The notes beneath the pieces are model-generated. The model ran no database searches, was not told the origin of the DNA, and was given only the letters and a program-made list of their open reading frames with translations. A program made the position numbers and the translations under genes. Of a stretch of DNA of 64,000 bases, positions 43,100 through 53,197 are shown piece by piece (position 1 is the stretch's first letter; each line of letters begins with the position of its first letter). Source of the DNA: Lithodes maja. Taxonomy: Eukaryota > Arthropoda > Malacostraca > Decapoda > Lithodidae. The DNA lies in the NCBI GenBank assembly GCA_037953745.1, contig JBAKBP010001587.1, forward strand, positions 124,001 to 188,000, given 5' to 3'.

Positions 43100-44965
43100 T
43101 GTTACGACCTGGCACTCGGGTACACCAGGGCTCTCAAACAGGACTCGAGTACGGCTCGCTGCCACAACGGAAACACACGATCCCAAACCCTGAGTACTGC
43201 CAGCCGAACAAAAAACACCAATACCCTCCAGAGTTCGATCTGCTATAACGGGGTATATAAGAACTCGGTACTAGTGTTCCACAACAGACTAATAAAGAGA
43301 TAGGAATTATCTAGTCTGGTCAACAATCAAACAAAGAAGTAAGAAACAACAACACCAAAGAATAGTGTTGGCCGAAGCCGAAGTAATCCACCCTTGACTA
43401 AGAACTTAAGAAGTCCTCCACCCTCTACTTCGGATCGGCACTATTACGTTACGTTAATCAATAGTCCTTGAGCATCGAGCAAGGAATCTTCTGATAAAGT
43501 TAGATGCTTCTCGGATGCTCATAAGAAGTACGTATCGGATTTTGAACAGCTATTCACATAAGCAACACACTGACAATTACATAGCATTAAAGGTTTAAAT
43601 TGACATAAGAAGAATTATAAGAATATGCAATAGTAAATGGCAAACATTAAAAAGAAGTACTCCGCCAATGCACCGGCAATAGCCTACTCGGATTGTGCTC
43701 GTGGGCCACTAATCTCTAAAGTAGCTAAGCGTGCAACACAGGAAATCAATAGTGCTTAAACAATAGTATACATAAGGTAAGCTTCAATACTATTCTGTAT
43801 CTGCTGATCGAGCAAAGTCTAGCTGGGATATAGTAGGCTAGGAAACAATGGCTGAGCAAGCGGCTCGTAGCCTAGCGAGGTCCTTAAGGCTGTGCGGCCA
43901 AATTACGTTAATTGACGGGATGCTCTCTTGAGAGATCCAGATCGCTAGTATCTGGTTCTCTCCTGGCGATCCTCTCAAAGTCAAAGCAACCGAGTTAGCA
44001 CAGTGTTGGGTGGCAGAGGCAAAAGCCCTCACTCGCAACACAGTGCTAAACTCACAAGGTACACAGTCAGAAAGACCACCTAGGCTTCCCACGTCTCCGT
44101 TGCGATTGTACAGGTTCAACAAAACCTAGTACACATCGGGAATCACAACACCAGTAGCCTTATCCCAGTCTAGCATTACCTAGACCAGCAGAAAACAGGA
44201 TCAATAATAATAATACACAGGGAAATGCATATACGAGTGCAACAAACATTAATCAATCCTAGTCTAAATTATCCCTTCCAAAATAGGCTATCTACTTGGC
44301 ATATATCTCGTGAGAACTCAAGCGATAATACGTTGGCTGACTAACTCTGCACCAACGGGACCATTGAAGTTAAAAAGGGTATTTGAAAAGAGGAGATAGA
44401 ATGTACGGTAGTAGAGAAAGTTCACATCAGTCAGAAGAATATATATAGTAGCAAGGGAAATGAGAAGTCGCTCTGCCTAATGAGTTCTGAAGAAAATGTG
44501 GCGAGACTTCCCTTTTTATACTCGGCCCTCTAGTGAGCATATCGTAAACAACTAAGGACCGCCACTGACAATCATTACGTAACTTATCTCGCTCAATCTG
44601 GGATAGACAAAGGCTTTCCCACGCACTGAGGGGGGAGGAGGGAGGAGGGGAGGGCTAGTGAGTTAGGCCCACCTCCCGCATGGCGCACTCACCGACCCCC
44701 CGTTACGTAATCTCTCTCTCTCTCCTCTCATCATTACAAATAAGTTTTATACACAATACTTATAACTAATGATATAAAATAGAACTCGTTGACTCAGATG
44801 AAAACAAAATACATATTCATAATACTTATAGTACAACGGCTCACATGAACTAAGTTAGAAAACTCTACATAGACTCCAGCCAAAGTTCCTGCCCTGACGA
44901 TCCTAGCGAGAGTGGGGCCTGACTGGGCGTTCTGGACAGCATGCTCACACTCGACATGCGTCACA
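43100..44965 (-). repeat. 3' LTR of copy C
   Basis: TGTTACGACC...GCGTCACA on the plus strand, 1866 bp. It contains a G-rich run of GGGGGGAGGAGG type near 44631 that differs in length between the two LTRs. Confidence 0.93.
44511..44520 (-). promoter_or_regulatory. TATA box in the LTR of copy C
   Basis: TATAAAAAGG on the minus strand, at the same LTR position as in copy A; the second LTR has it at 50763-50772. Confidence 0.6.
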
Positions 44966-44982
44966 CATCCCCCAAGATTTTA
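44966..44982 (-). promoter_or_regulatory. Polypurine tract of copy C
   Basis: Minus-strand AAAATCTTGGGGGATG abuts the LTR. The stretch 44983-45449 is the non-coding 3' region shared with A. Confidence 0.75.
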
Positions 44983-45449
44983 CTTGCTCTACCCTGAGCT
45001 AAAATCTGACACACACAGAACCCCATCAAGCCCCTCACACCCAGTGACCGCATGGCACTAAAACAAAGCTGAGTTTATCACCAAAACATGTCTTATTAAA
45101 AAAAAAATCACATTTTATAACTCCTCCCAACAATAGCAAAAGACACAATATCATGCTCCCAGAGCGAGCTTACAGCAGCTCAGCCGTTTGATAGTTCGTG
45201 GACTACTCAAACTCAATAGGCTATGACAAACTTATACAATTATCTATATAAAAAAGAAAGATTTTTTTTTATGATTTTTATATTTTAATATGTTTTTCCC
45301 GGCTGCACTATAAGGGCAGCCTATTTTTCTCCACTCAAACCCACAACTCCTGCTTTACGACCCAATACGCTGGGCTACAACCGCGAGCCAACAAGCACCA
45401 AGCGCAAAATACTATTCAAACTAAAGCAGGAGGCTACCCGTGTGTCAAT

Positions 45450-48400
45450 CTACCCAGGATCATATACCCTTGAACGACCATCTGCAACCACGTTGTCACA
45501 ACCGGCAATATGGCGTATGTCCAGGTTATATACCAATAACCTTAGTGACCACCTGGTCAGCCTCATATTCCGATTGTGAAACTGGTCCAAGAACTTGAGA
45601 GGGTGATGATCTGGGTAAACTACAACGACCGGACCATAGGCTGGAACATAGACCTCGAAATGCCCCAGCGCATCATCGTCCTTTTCAATTTCATTCATCA
45701 GGTTCTGAAACGTTGCTAGTGCATTCTTAAGTCCGTCAGGCATAACATTGCACTGGTAGGTACTCCCGTCCACAACATCCAGCTCTGCTTGCACCATAGG
45801 CTGTCGAGCAGGATTTATACGGTTGGGAATTAAACTGAGCCTTGCACTATCTCCAGCCTGCATGTCGGATTCTACCCCGTACATCAGGCCTGGAGAAGCA
45901 ACAAACATGCGAAAGTAATGCCATAGCCTAGTAAACAACTGCCTTGCACTGTCTCCACGAACAACATGCCTAGTGCCCTCCCACAACCCAGCCGAGACCG
46001 CAGCTTCTAACCTGTAGTCTCCCTCCTTCTCCACCTTCGTCCCTAGAACAGCCAGGTCATGAGAGAGACAATCAGTACCACCTGTGCAGTCACTCCCATA
46101 GTTCATTATTGCTAAGGCTTCCCCGCCGATACCGTACATGCGCACCCCCGCATTCCTTGTGACGACATCTGCCTGCTCAGCATCACCGCTTTTAGAGACA
46201 TGGCCAGATACAGTCGGTCTATGGTAGGGCTGTTGCATTAAACTAGAGCAGCATTGGGAGGCTATGTGACGACCGGGCACATCCACTCCACAGCCAACCT
46301 CACCAATCTGCTCAATGTCCTCCTTTTGACCACCACCCTTGGCAGCCATGGGTCGACCCTGACCTGACAACCATGCCAAAGCCTCGTCGCCCACCTTGAA
46401 CCACCGAAACAACGAGGCTAACGGTCTTTCAACATTCACGTGACCTGCCCGTGGAACATCTTGCACCGCCCGAGTTGTGAGACTCAGGGGCTCGGCACGA
46501 CCAGTGGGGTATGAACCGAGCTGGTGCTGGAGTGCTGCACACTGCTGCTCAGGCAGGTGCTCTAGCGCTTCCACAGCCACCAGACTCGTGTCCCCCGCCC
46601 ACTGCTCCGCCGAGACATGACAATCCCTACTCTCCTCCACCTGTGCCCTACTGCCCCCCTCTCCTTCTCCACCTTGGCCGCGGCAGACCAACGCAGGGAC
46701 AGTAGGCTGCTCAGGTGGTTGCCTCACAAACTCCTCCAACAGGTTCACATGACATGCTTCCCCGTCCTCGTGTTTGATCTCGACAGCACCATTACCACAC
46801 TTCTGAACTTCCGGATCCTCCAACTGCAGTTTACAAATATCTGAGGGAACCAACCTGTCTAGATGCTTCCGAAGCAACCCAAGTCCTCCCCCAATATCAA
46901 ACTGAGCAACCCTTTTTTCTCTCCGTGTGTAACGTTGCTGCCTCGGAGTCTCTTCCTGCCCTACCTCCTCACTAGGTGTGACAGGTCCTGGGGCCTCTCC
47001 AGACTCCAACATAGGTGCCAATACTGAATCACCCGGGAGAGCCGCCGAGTCAAAACTCTTAAAACCAACTCCAGCTTTAGCCTCCTCCTGTTGATCGTTC
47101 CTCCGCTGGTCTGAAGACGGAGGACTAGGCTGTGACACTTTAGCTGCCCGAGCTCGGGTGACAACACACGCCATGGGTTGTGTCTGGCACCGCTCGACCC
47201 ACTCTTGCTCTTCCCCACTCACGTCGGCCGGCCTCTCGGCAACGACTAAGGGTAGAACCTCAGAAGCGGGCATTGCAAAGTCGTTGCCGAGAAGAAGGTC
47301 GACGCCCTCCACTGGCAGTTTCTCCACAATCCCGACATCCAATTCACGTGCCACACCATCCACCTCCAACTCCAACCGCACCAGCGGGTATGACCGAGTT
47401 GCATTAATACCCTGCACCACTACCACCCGAGCCGCGTTTATAGGGTAGCCAGTCAAGTTGTTCATCAGAGTCTGGGAAGCACCTGTATCACGCAAGACCT
47501 CTACTCCATGCTTGCGCCCCGCCCACATCACGCAACCCCGCCCTCTTTGGTCGCAAAAAACATCCTGAGCAGGGTTCGAGCCTCCCAGGTGCTTCTGCAT
47601 TGGCTGTGCCTCAGCCTCTGACGAACTGCCCCGGGCAAACTCAGATGACTTCGGAGACACACCAATGTTGCAGGCCAAAGACACAGCTGCTGTAGGTGGT
47701 TTGCTAGGACAGACTCTTGCAAAGTGCCCCTTTTCATGACAATGATAACACTCCAACTCCCCTTTGGGCTTCCCTTGGTACTGGGAAGGGCCCGGCCCCT
47801 TCTTAAATGGGACGGTGCTAGTCTTGTGGTCAGTCTTGATATCATGACTCTTGTACTTGTTTGCATAATGTATATCACTAACTCGGGGGGGTGGGACGTC
47901 ACGCCCCTTGTTACCTGCCTCACTACGCTGGGCAGACCCGCACCCACGAATTAGTGATAGCCGGAGGTCAGCCATCTCAGCTGCCTCCTGTAGAGTTTTT
48001 GGGTTCTTTTCTTTAATAGTTAAAGTCATTTCTGCACCAGTACACTTATAAAACTGCTCGAGCAGAAACAGCTCAGTCAACTGTTCGGCCGTCTCAGCTT
48101 TCTCAGAACGTGTCCAGTTTGTAAGTGCATCTTTTAAGTCCCGGGCATGTTCAAGAAAGGTCGCCTCCCTAGTCTTTGTAACACCCCGAAACTTCAATCG
48201 ATATGTTTCCGGTTGCAACTCGTATGCCCGTAGGACAGCTCTCTTCAATACTGGGTAGTCAATGCAAGACTCTAAAGGCAGTGCATCATAAGCCTTCAGA
48301 CCCTTACCCGTAAGTCTTGAGGAGACTAGAGCTGCCCACTTCTCTTCAGGCCAATTATGCTCCCTACACTTCTTCTCAAAACGATTAAAAAATTCTGTGA

Positions 48401-48917
48401 CTTCAGTTTCACTAAATGCCGGCACCAATTTGACTAAGTGGGCCAAGGACTGTTCTCTTACTTGGCCCTCACGGCCCATCCGAGTCCCTGTCGACTCTGC
48501 ACGAGTCTTATCTAAATCTAATTGAGCACAATATTTCTCTGAGTCGTACCTAAGCTCAGCCTCATGCCTCCTAGTCTCATTCTCCTGCTTCCTAGCCTCA
48601 ACCTCAATCTCATGCTTCCTAGCCTCAGCCTCAATCTCATGCTTCCTCGCCTCAATTTTAGCAAGCTCAAGTCTAAATACCATATCTGGAGACAGGCAGG
48701 AAGAGGGAGCTGCCACTACTGAAGGAGGGGGGGCAAAAACTGGGGAACCACCATGTGCACCACCCGAGGGCACTCCAATCTGCCAATTCTCATCCCTCTG
48801 TGGGAGAGTGCTAACCTCCGGTAACTGAGTGGACGACACTGTGGAAGTCGAGTGAGAGGGGATCTGGGGAGGAACCCCCCCCAAACGCCCTCTCCTCCGA
48901 AACCCCATGTCGCCCAC
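45450..48917 (-). CDS. Gag-protease with remodelled pol, 1155 aa (copy C)
   Basis: One uninterrupted frame. By residue: Pro-rich linker 15-75; coiled coil 83-140 with a repeated ARKHEIE; capsid 158-325 with SCAN-like TAEQLTELFLLEQFY (276-290); zinc knuckle C390, C393, H398, C403; protease with intact DTG at 477-479. After NGAVE (about 713) the whole integrase is missing and the frame jumps to its C-terminal end (CHVNLLEEFVRQP). A remnant of the RT start follows to about 817. Residues 818-1048 match no retrotransposon domain I recognise. After that, one RT block (GSTYQCNVMPDGLKNALATF) and an RNase H remnant (YPDHHPLKFL, NVVADGRSR) close the protein. YLDD and most acidic residues are gone. It probably relies on enzymes from A-type relatives (inference). 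Confidence 0.9.
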   Translation of the reverse strand: MGDMGFRRRGRLGGVPPQIPSHSTSTVSSTQLPEVSTLPQRDENWQIGVPSGGAHGGSPVFAPPPSVVAAPSSCLSPDMVFRLELAKIEARKHEIEAEARKHEIEVEARKQENETRRHEAELRYDSEKYCAQLDLDKTRAESTGTRMGREGQVREQSLAHLVKLVPAFSETEVTEFFNRFEKKCREHNWPEEKWAALVSSRLTGKGLKAYDALPLESCIDYPVLKRAVLRAYELQPETYRLKFRGVTKTREATFLEHARDLKDALTNWTRSEKAETAEQLTELFLLEQFYKCTGAEMTLTIKEKNPKTLQEAAEMADLRLSLIRGCGSAQRSEAGNKGRDVPPPRVSDIHYANKYKSHDIKTDHKTSTVPFKKGPGPSQYQGKPKGELECYHCHEKGHFARVCPSKPPTAAVSLACNIGVSPKSSEFARGSSSEAEAQPMQKHLGGSNPAQDVFCDQRGRGCVMWAGRKHGVEVLRDTGASQTLMNNLTGYPINAARVVVVQGINATRSYPLVRLELEVDGVARELDVGIVEKLPVEGVDLLLGNDFAMPASEVLPLVVAERPADVSGEEQEWVERCQTQPMACVVTRARAAKVSQPSPPSSDQRRNDQQEEAKAGVGFKSFDSAALPGDSVLAPMLESGEAPGPVTPSEEVGQEETPRQQRYTRREKRVAQFDIGGGLGLLRKHLDRLVPSDICKLQLEDPEVQKCGNGAVEIKHEDGEACHVNLLEEFVRQPPEQPTVPALVCRGQGGEGEGGSRAQVEESRDCHVSAEQWAGDTSLVAVEALEHLPEQQCAALQHQLGSYPTGRAEPLSLTTRAVQDVPRAGHVNVERPLASLFRWFKVGDEALAWLSGQGRPMAAKGGGQKEDIEQIGEVGCGVDVPGRHIASQCCSSLMQQPYHRPTVSGHVSKSGDAEQADVVTRNAGVRMYGIGGEALAIMNYGSDCTGGTDCLSHDLAVLGTKVEKEGDYRLEAAVSAGLWEGTRHVVRGDSARQLFTRLWHYFRMFVASPGLMYGVESDMQAGDSARLSLIPNRINPARQPMVQAELDVVDGSTYQCNVMPDGLKNALATFQNLMNEIEKDDDALGHFEVYVPAYGPVVVVYPDHHPLKFLDQFHNRNMRLTRWSLRLLVYNLDIRHIAGCDNVVADGRSRVYDPG
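45776..46470 (-). other. In-frame segment of unknown origin inside copy C
   Basis: About 230 codons between the gag-protease part and the RT/RNase H remnant, with no counterpart in A, B or D. It contains RWFKVGDEALAWLSGQGRP, VPGRHIASQCCSSLMQQ and DSARQLFTRLWHYFRMF. Composition is mixed (not low-complexity) with several Cys and His. It could be captured host sequence or a piece of another element. I do not recognise a domain. Confidence 0.7.
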
Positions 48918-49170
48918 GCAACACCCAGGAAATCAGCTCCCCCTTGGACATCCCTACTACATGGGAAATGCCCAAAACCTTGGCTATCAGGTGCAAGCCA
49001 TAAGCATCCACCCCAGTCAGCCTCTCCTCCGTCACGTGGTACCGCTTACTCACAAAAACTCTAGCATCCTCCTCACTGGTTACTAACGGCACCTCTTCAA
49101 ATGGCATCTCTCGCTCCTCGTCAGTGCTAGGGCACGACATACTGAAGTCCACAAAAAATTCTCGAGACAA
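48811..49170 (-). pseudogene. Gag N-terminus, frameshifted (copy C)
   Basis: From the ATG at 49170 (a second ATG follows) the frame gives an acidic start and the SAP-like region RLTGVDAYGLHLIAKVLGI with MSKGELISWVLRG. It leaves the gag frame at the C8 run near 48875, where A and B have six C. The continuation is the 45450-48917 frame, whose own first ATG at 48917 may not be the natural start. Confidence 0.8.
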
Positions 49171-49331
49171 AAGTGTTAAACTTCCTATGCAAGCACTAAT
49201 TACTAAATTAACTGGAGTCTCTTAAATGCTCTACTAATTGCTATACAAAAAAAATATTCTTCAATATGCACGCTAAAATACAAACAAACAAATGTTGTAC
49301 AACTCTGCAAAAATTTATACTGTTCACAAAA

Positions 49332-49349
49332 TCCTAAGCAAGGTCGCCA
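49332..49349 (-). promoter_or_regulatory. Primer-binding site of copy C
   Basis: Minus-strand TGGCGACCTTGCTTAGG next to the LTR, identical to copy A. Confidence 0.75.
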
Positions 49350-49351
49350 TT

Positions 49352-51112
49352 TGTTACGACCTGGCACTCGGGTACACCAGGGCTCTCAAACAGGACTCGA
49401 GTACGGCTCGCTGCCACAACGGAAACACACGATCCCAAACCCTGAGTACTGCCAGCCGAACAAAAAACACCAATACCCTCCAGAGTTCGATCTGCTATAA
49501 CGGGGTATATAAGAACTCGGTACTAGTGTTCCACAACAGACTAATACAGAGATAGGAATTATCTAGTCTGGTCAACAATCAAACAAAGAAGTAAGAAACA
49601 ACAACACCAAAGAATAGTGTTGGCCGAAGCCGAAGTAATCCACCCTTGACTAAGAACTTAAGAAGTCCTCCACCCTCTACTTCGGATCGGCACTATTACG
49701 TTACGTTAATCAATAGTCCTTGAGCATCGAGCAAGGAATCTTCTGATAAAGTTGGATGCTTCTCGGATGCTCATAAGAAGTACGTATCGGATTTTGAACA
49801 GCTATTCACATAAGCAACACACTGACAATTACATAGCATTAAAGGTTTAAATTGACATAAGAAGAATTATAAGAATATGCAATAGTAAATGGCAAACATT
49901 AAAAAGAAGTACTCCGCCAATGCACCGGCAATAGCCTACTCGGATTGTGCTCGTGGGCCACTAATCTCTAAAGTAGCTAAGCGTGCAACACAGGAAATCA
50001 ATAGTGCTTAAACAATAGTATACATAAGGTAAGCTTCAATACTATTCTGTATCTGCTGATCGAGCAAAGTCTAGCTGGGATATAGTAGGCTAGGAAACAA
50101 TGGCTGAGCAAGCGGCTCGTAGCCTAGCGAGGTCCTTAAGGCTGTGCGGCCAAATTACGTTAATTGACGGGATGCTCTCTTGAGAGATCCAGATCGCTAG
50201 TATCTGGTTCTCTCCTGGCGATCCTCTCAAAGTCAAAGCAACCGAGTTAGCACAGTGTTGGGTGGCAGAGGCAAGAGCCCTCACTCGCAACACAGTGCTA
50301 AACTCACAAGGTACACAGTCAGAAAGACCACCTAGGCTTCCCACGTCTCCGTTGCGATTGTACAGGTTCAACAAAACCTAGTACACATCGGGAATCACAA
50401 CACCAGTAGCCTTATCCCAGTCTAGCATTACCTAGACCAGCAGAAAACAGGATCAATAATAATAATACACAGGGAAATGCATATACGAGTGCACCAAACA
50501 TTAATCAATCCTAGTCTAAATTATCCCTTCCAAAATAGGCTATCTACTAGGCATATATCTTGTGAGAACTCAAGCGATAATAAGTTGGCTGACTAACTCT
50601 GCACCAACGGGACCATTGAAGTTAAAAAGGGTATTTGAAAAGAGGAGATAGAATGTACGGTAGTAGAGAAAGTTCACATCAGTCAGAAGAATATATATAG
50701 TAGCAAGGGAAATGAGAAGTCGCTCTGCCTAATGAGTTCTGAAGAAAATGTGGCGAGACTTCCCTTTTTATACTCGGCCCTCTAGTGAGCATATCGTAAA
50801 CAACTAAGGACCGCCCACTGACAATCATTACGTAACTTATCTCGCTCAATCTGGGATAGACAAAGGCTTTCCCACGCACTGAGGGGGGAGGAGGGGAGGG
50901 CTAGTGAGTTAGGCCCACCTCCCGCATGGCGCACTCACCGACCCCCCGTTACGTAATCTCTCTCTCTCTCCTCTCATCATTACAAATAAGTTTTATACAC
51001 AATACTTATAACTAATGATATAAAATAGAACTCGTTGACTCAGATGAAAACAAAATACATATTCATAATACTTATAGTACAACGGCTCACATGAACTAAG
51101 TTAGAAAACTCT
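49352..51112 (-). repeat. 5' LTR of copy C, main part
   Basis: Matches 43100-44965 until ...TTAGAAAACTCT, where element B is inserted. The last 99 bp lie at 60351-60449. Confidence 0.95.
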
Positions 51113-52917
51113 TGTTACGGCTGGATCGGCAATACATATTCGGGATTCTTGATCGTAGGACAGAAATGGCTTATGTGACAACGGACACGCTCGATTCCAG
51201 TCCCAAATACTATATGCTCCAGACAACAAAAGCACCAACGCCCTACAGAGTTATCGTCTATGGTAACGAGGTACCTTAACTCGGCGAAAGTGTACAACAG
51301 GGGTAGGCTATGAGGCTAAACTCCCTCAGACATTTATAGGTTACGTTATTACTAAAGAAATGCAATACTCAAGAAACTACGTTAATATTAAGCCTCTAAT
51401 AATGTAGAATAGAAGCAGGCTAAAGGTATGACAGTGAAATGCTAAATGACAAATGTACACGCCTACTTGAAAGCGCGTGCACTAGAATAACTGTCCCCTA
51501 CTAACATGCACTAGCATGTAGCATACAAGATGTTCATGATCCAGTAGATACCTAATAATACACATGGAAGGAACATAAATAGTAGTCACTTATTGTAATA
51601 ATGAATCTATACTTGGAATAACTAAAAGGTTGCAGGCAACAGTACTGCGCCGGTAGCCTACTACCGCATAGGCTACTTCGCTTCTCTCACTCTGTCTCCC
51701 CTCTGAGTCCGTATGCGCCCTACGCAATAGAACTCCGGAAACAGCAGCAAAACGACAGTGCAGTTAATTGATACATGAAAGTATTAATAGTGTTGTCTAG
51801 TGTGTGAGTAATGTGTATTGTAAAGTGTTACATACATAAACTTAAAGAGAGCTGCAATGCATAGTAAAATAAAGATACAACCCACTCATCATCCCCATGT
51901 GTTCTAGCTAGCAGGCCAAGTCACAGGAACAACGAGTCCCAGCACCGAAAGCGAGAACCCAGGAAAAGACTGCAGAGAACACAAGGACAGATAAATTACG
52001 TTACTCTACTATACCGGCACTACGAGCGAGCTGTAGTCTCTGGTACTACACTCGCTCCTGGCTCGGTAGGCAAATCAAGGCTAAGTCCTCGCCCCTCTAC
52101 AGACAACTCCTGGGCATGGTCGGGCTCTTACACATGGCACTAGTCTAGTCACAAATTGGATGATGAGCTGGGCATATAACTCGTGAACATGTAGAACGTT
52201 CACCAACTATCCTCATCAAGAAGATCGCTGTTCACATTAACCCCTTAAATCTAATACATGTAAATATATGCTTGTCCTAAGAGTAATACGAGAGGTGAGT
52301 GCTGAAACTCCTTTAGGACCTCAAGGGAAGGGTATGCATTTAAATAGAGAGAAGAATGAAATGAGAGTAATGTCGTCAGAGAGAAAGAGTGCAACCGTGA
52401 GAAATTGGGAGAGAGGGCAAGGGATGTTAGAATCTCAAAGGTTCTAGGCAACCTGGTCATAGAGCACACAGCGAGCCTCCAGGCAATGTGCTGTACGACA
52501 ACATGGGCAGCCCAGACAGCATAGGCAGGCGGCAATGTACTACCAACCCTGTCGCACCTAGCTATAAGCGCAGGGCTGCCAACCGGTCCATACGTCTGGC
52601 AACCACCCCCCCGGCAGCGTGGCGCACCGCTACCCTCTCGCTCTGAAGTCTAACTCACTCTCTCTCTCTGAATTCCTATCATCTCATCTATCAACTTCTC
52701 TATTGATACTACATATTAAATGGAAGGTCTCGACATGGCTTAAAACAAAACCCACCACTGGTTAGCAAATGACGAGACCTTTGCAGAGATACAAAGAACA
52801 TAGTTATACGTTGTCACACTCAATATAAGCAGCCAGCATGGTACACGGTCCGTGACGGTACAGTGGAGTACCAAGGAGTACAATCAGGTTACGTTGCTAC
52901 GCACTGGGTGCGTCACA
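51113..52917 (-). repeat. 3' LTR of copy B
   Basis: TGTTACGG...GCGTCACA on the plus strand. The sequence differs from the A/C LTRs apart from the ends. A minus-strand CCTATAAATG at about 51333-51342 is a possible TATA box (weak). Confidence 0.95.
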
Positions 52918-52934
52918 GCCCCCCCAAGATTTTA
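52918..52934 (-). promoter_or_regulatory. Polypurine tract of copy B
   Basis: Minus-strand TAAAATCTTGGGGGGGC directly before the LTR start TGTGACGC. The stretch 52935-53197 is 3' non-coding. Confidence 0.85.
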
Positions 52935-53197
52935 GATAATCGACCTTAGAAGCATTATCAAAATCTGACAGGCAACCAACCGACCTGCTACCCTTAGCTG
53001 CCACTAATTGCAAAAGGTGCACAACAACTGAAGTGTGAATTATACATAAAACACAATATCGCATGCATCATGCTACAACAATAAAGACTTACAAAACTAA
53101 AACAAATTTTCTCGTTTATTTTATTGTTTTATAATCTTTTTGGACGGCGTTATGATAGCCTAATTTTACTCCTGCTCAACCCACACACCGTGCACGA

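Noticed and set aside
43838..44122. 94-codon frame in the C LTR (also 50090-50374)
   Set aside because: Present in both LTRs by descent; the related LTR of A does not keep it as an open frame.
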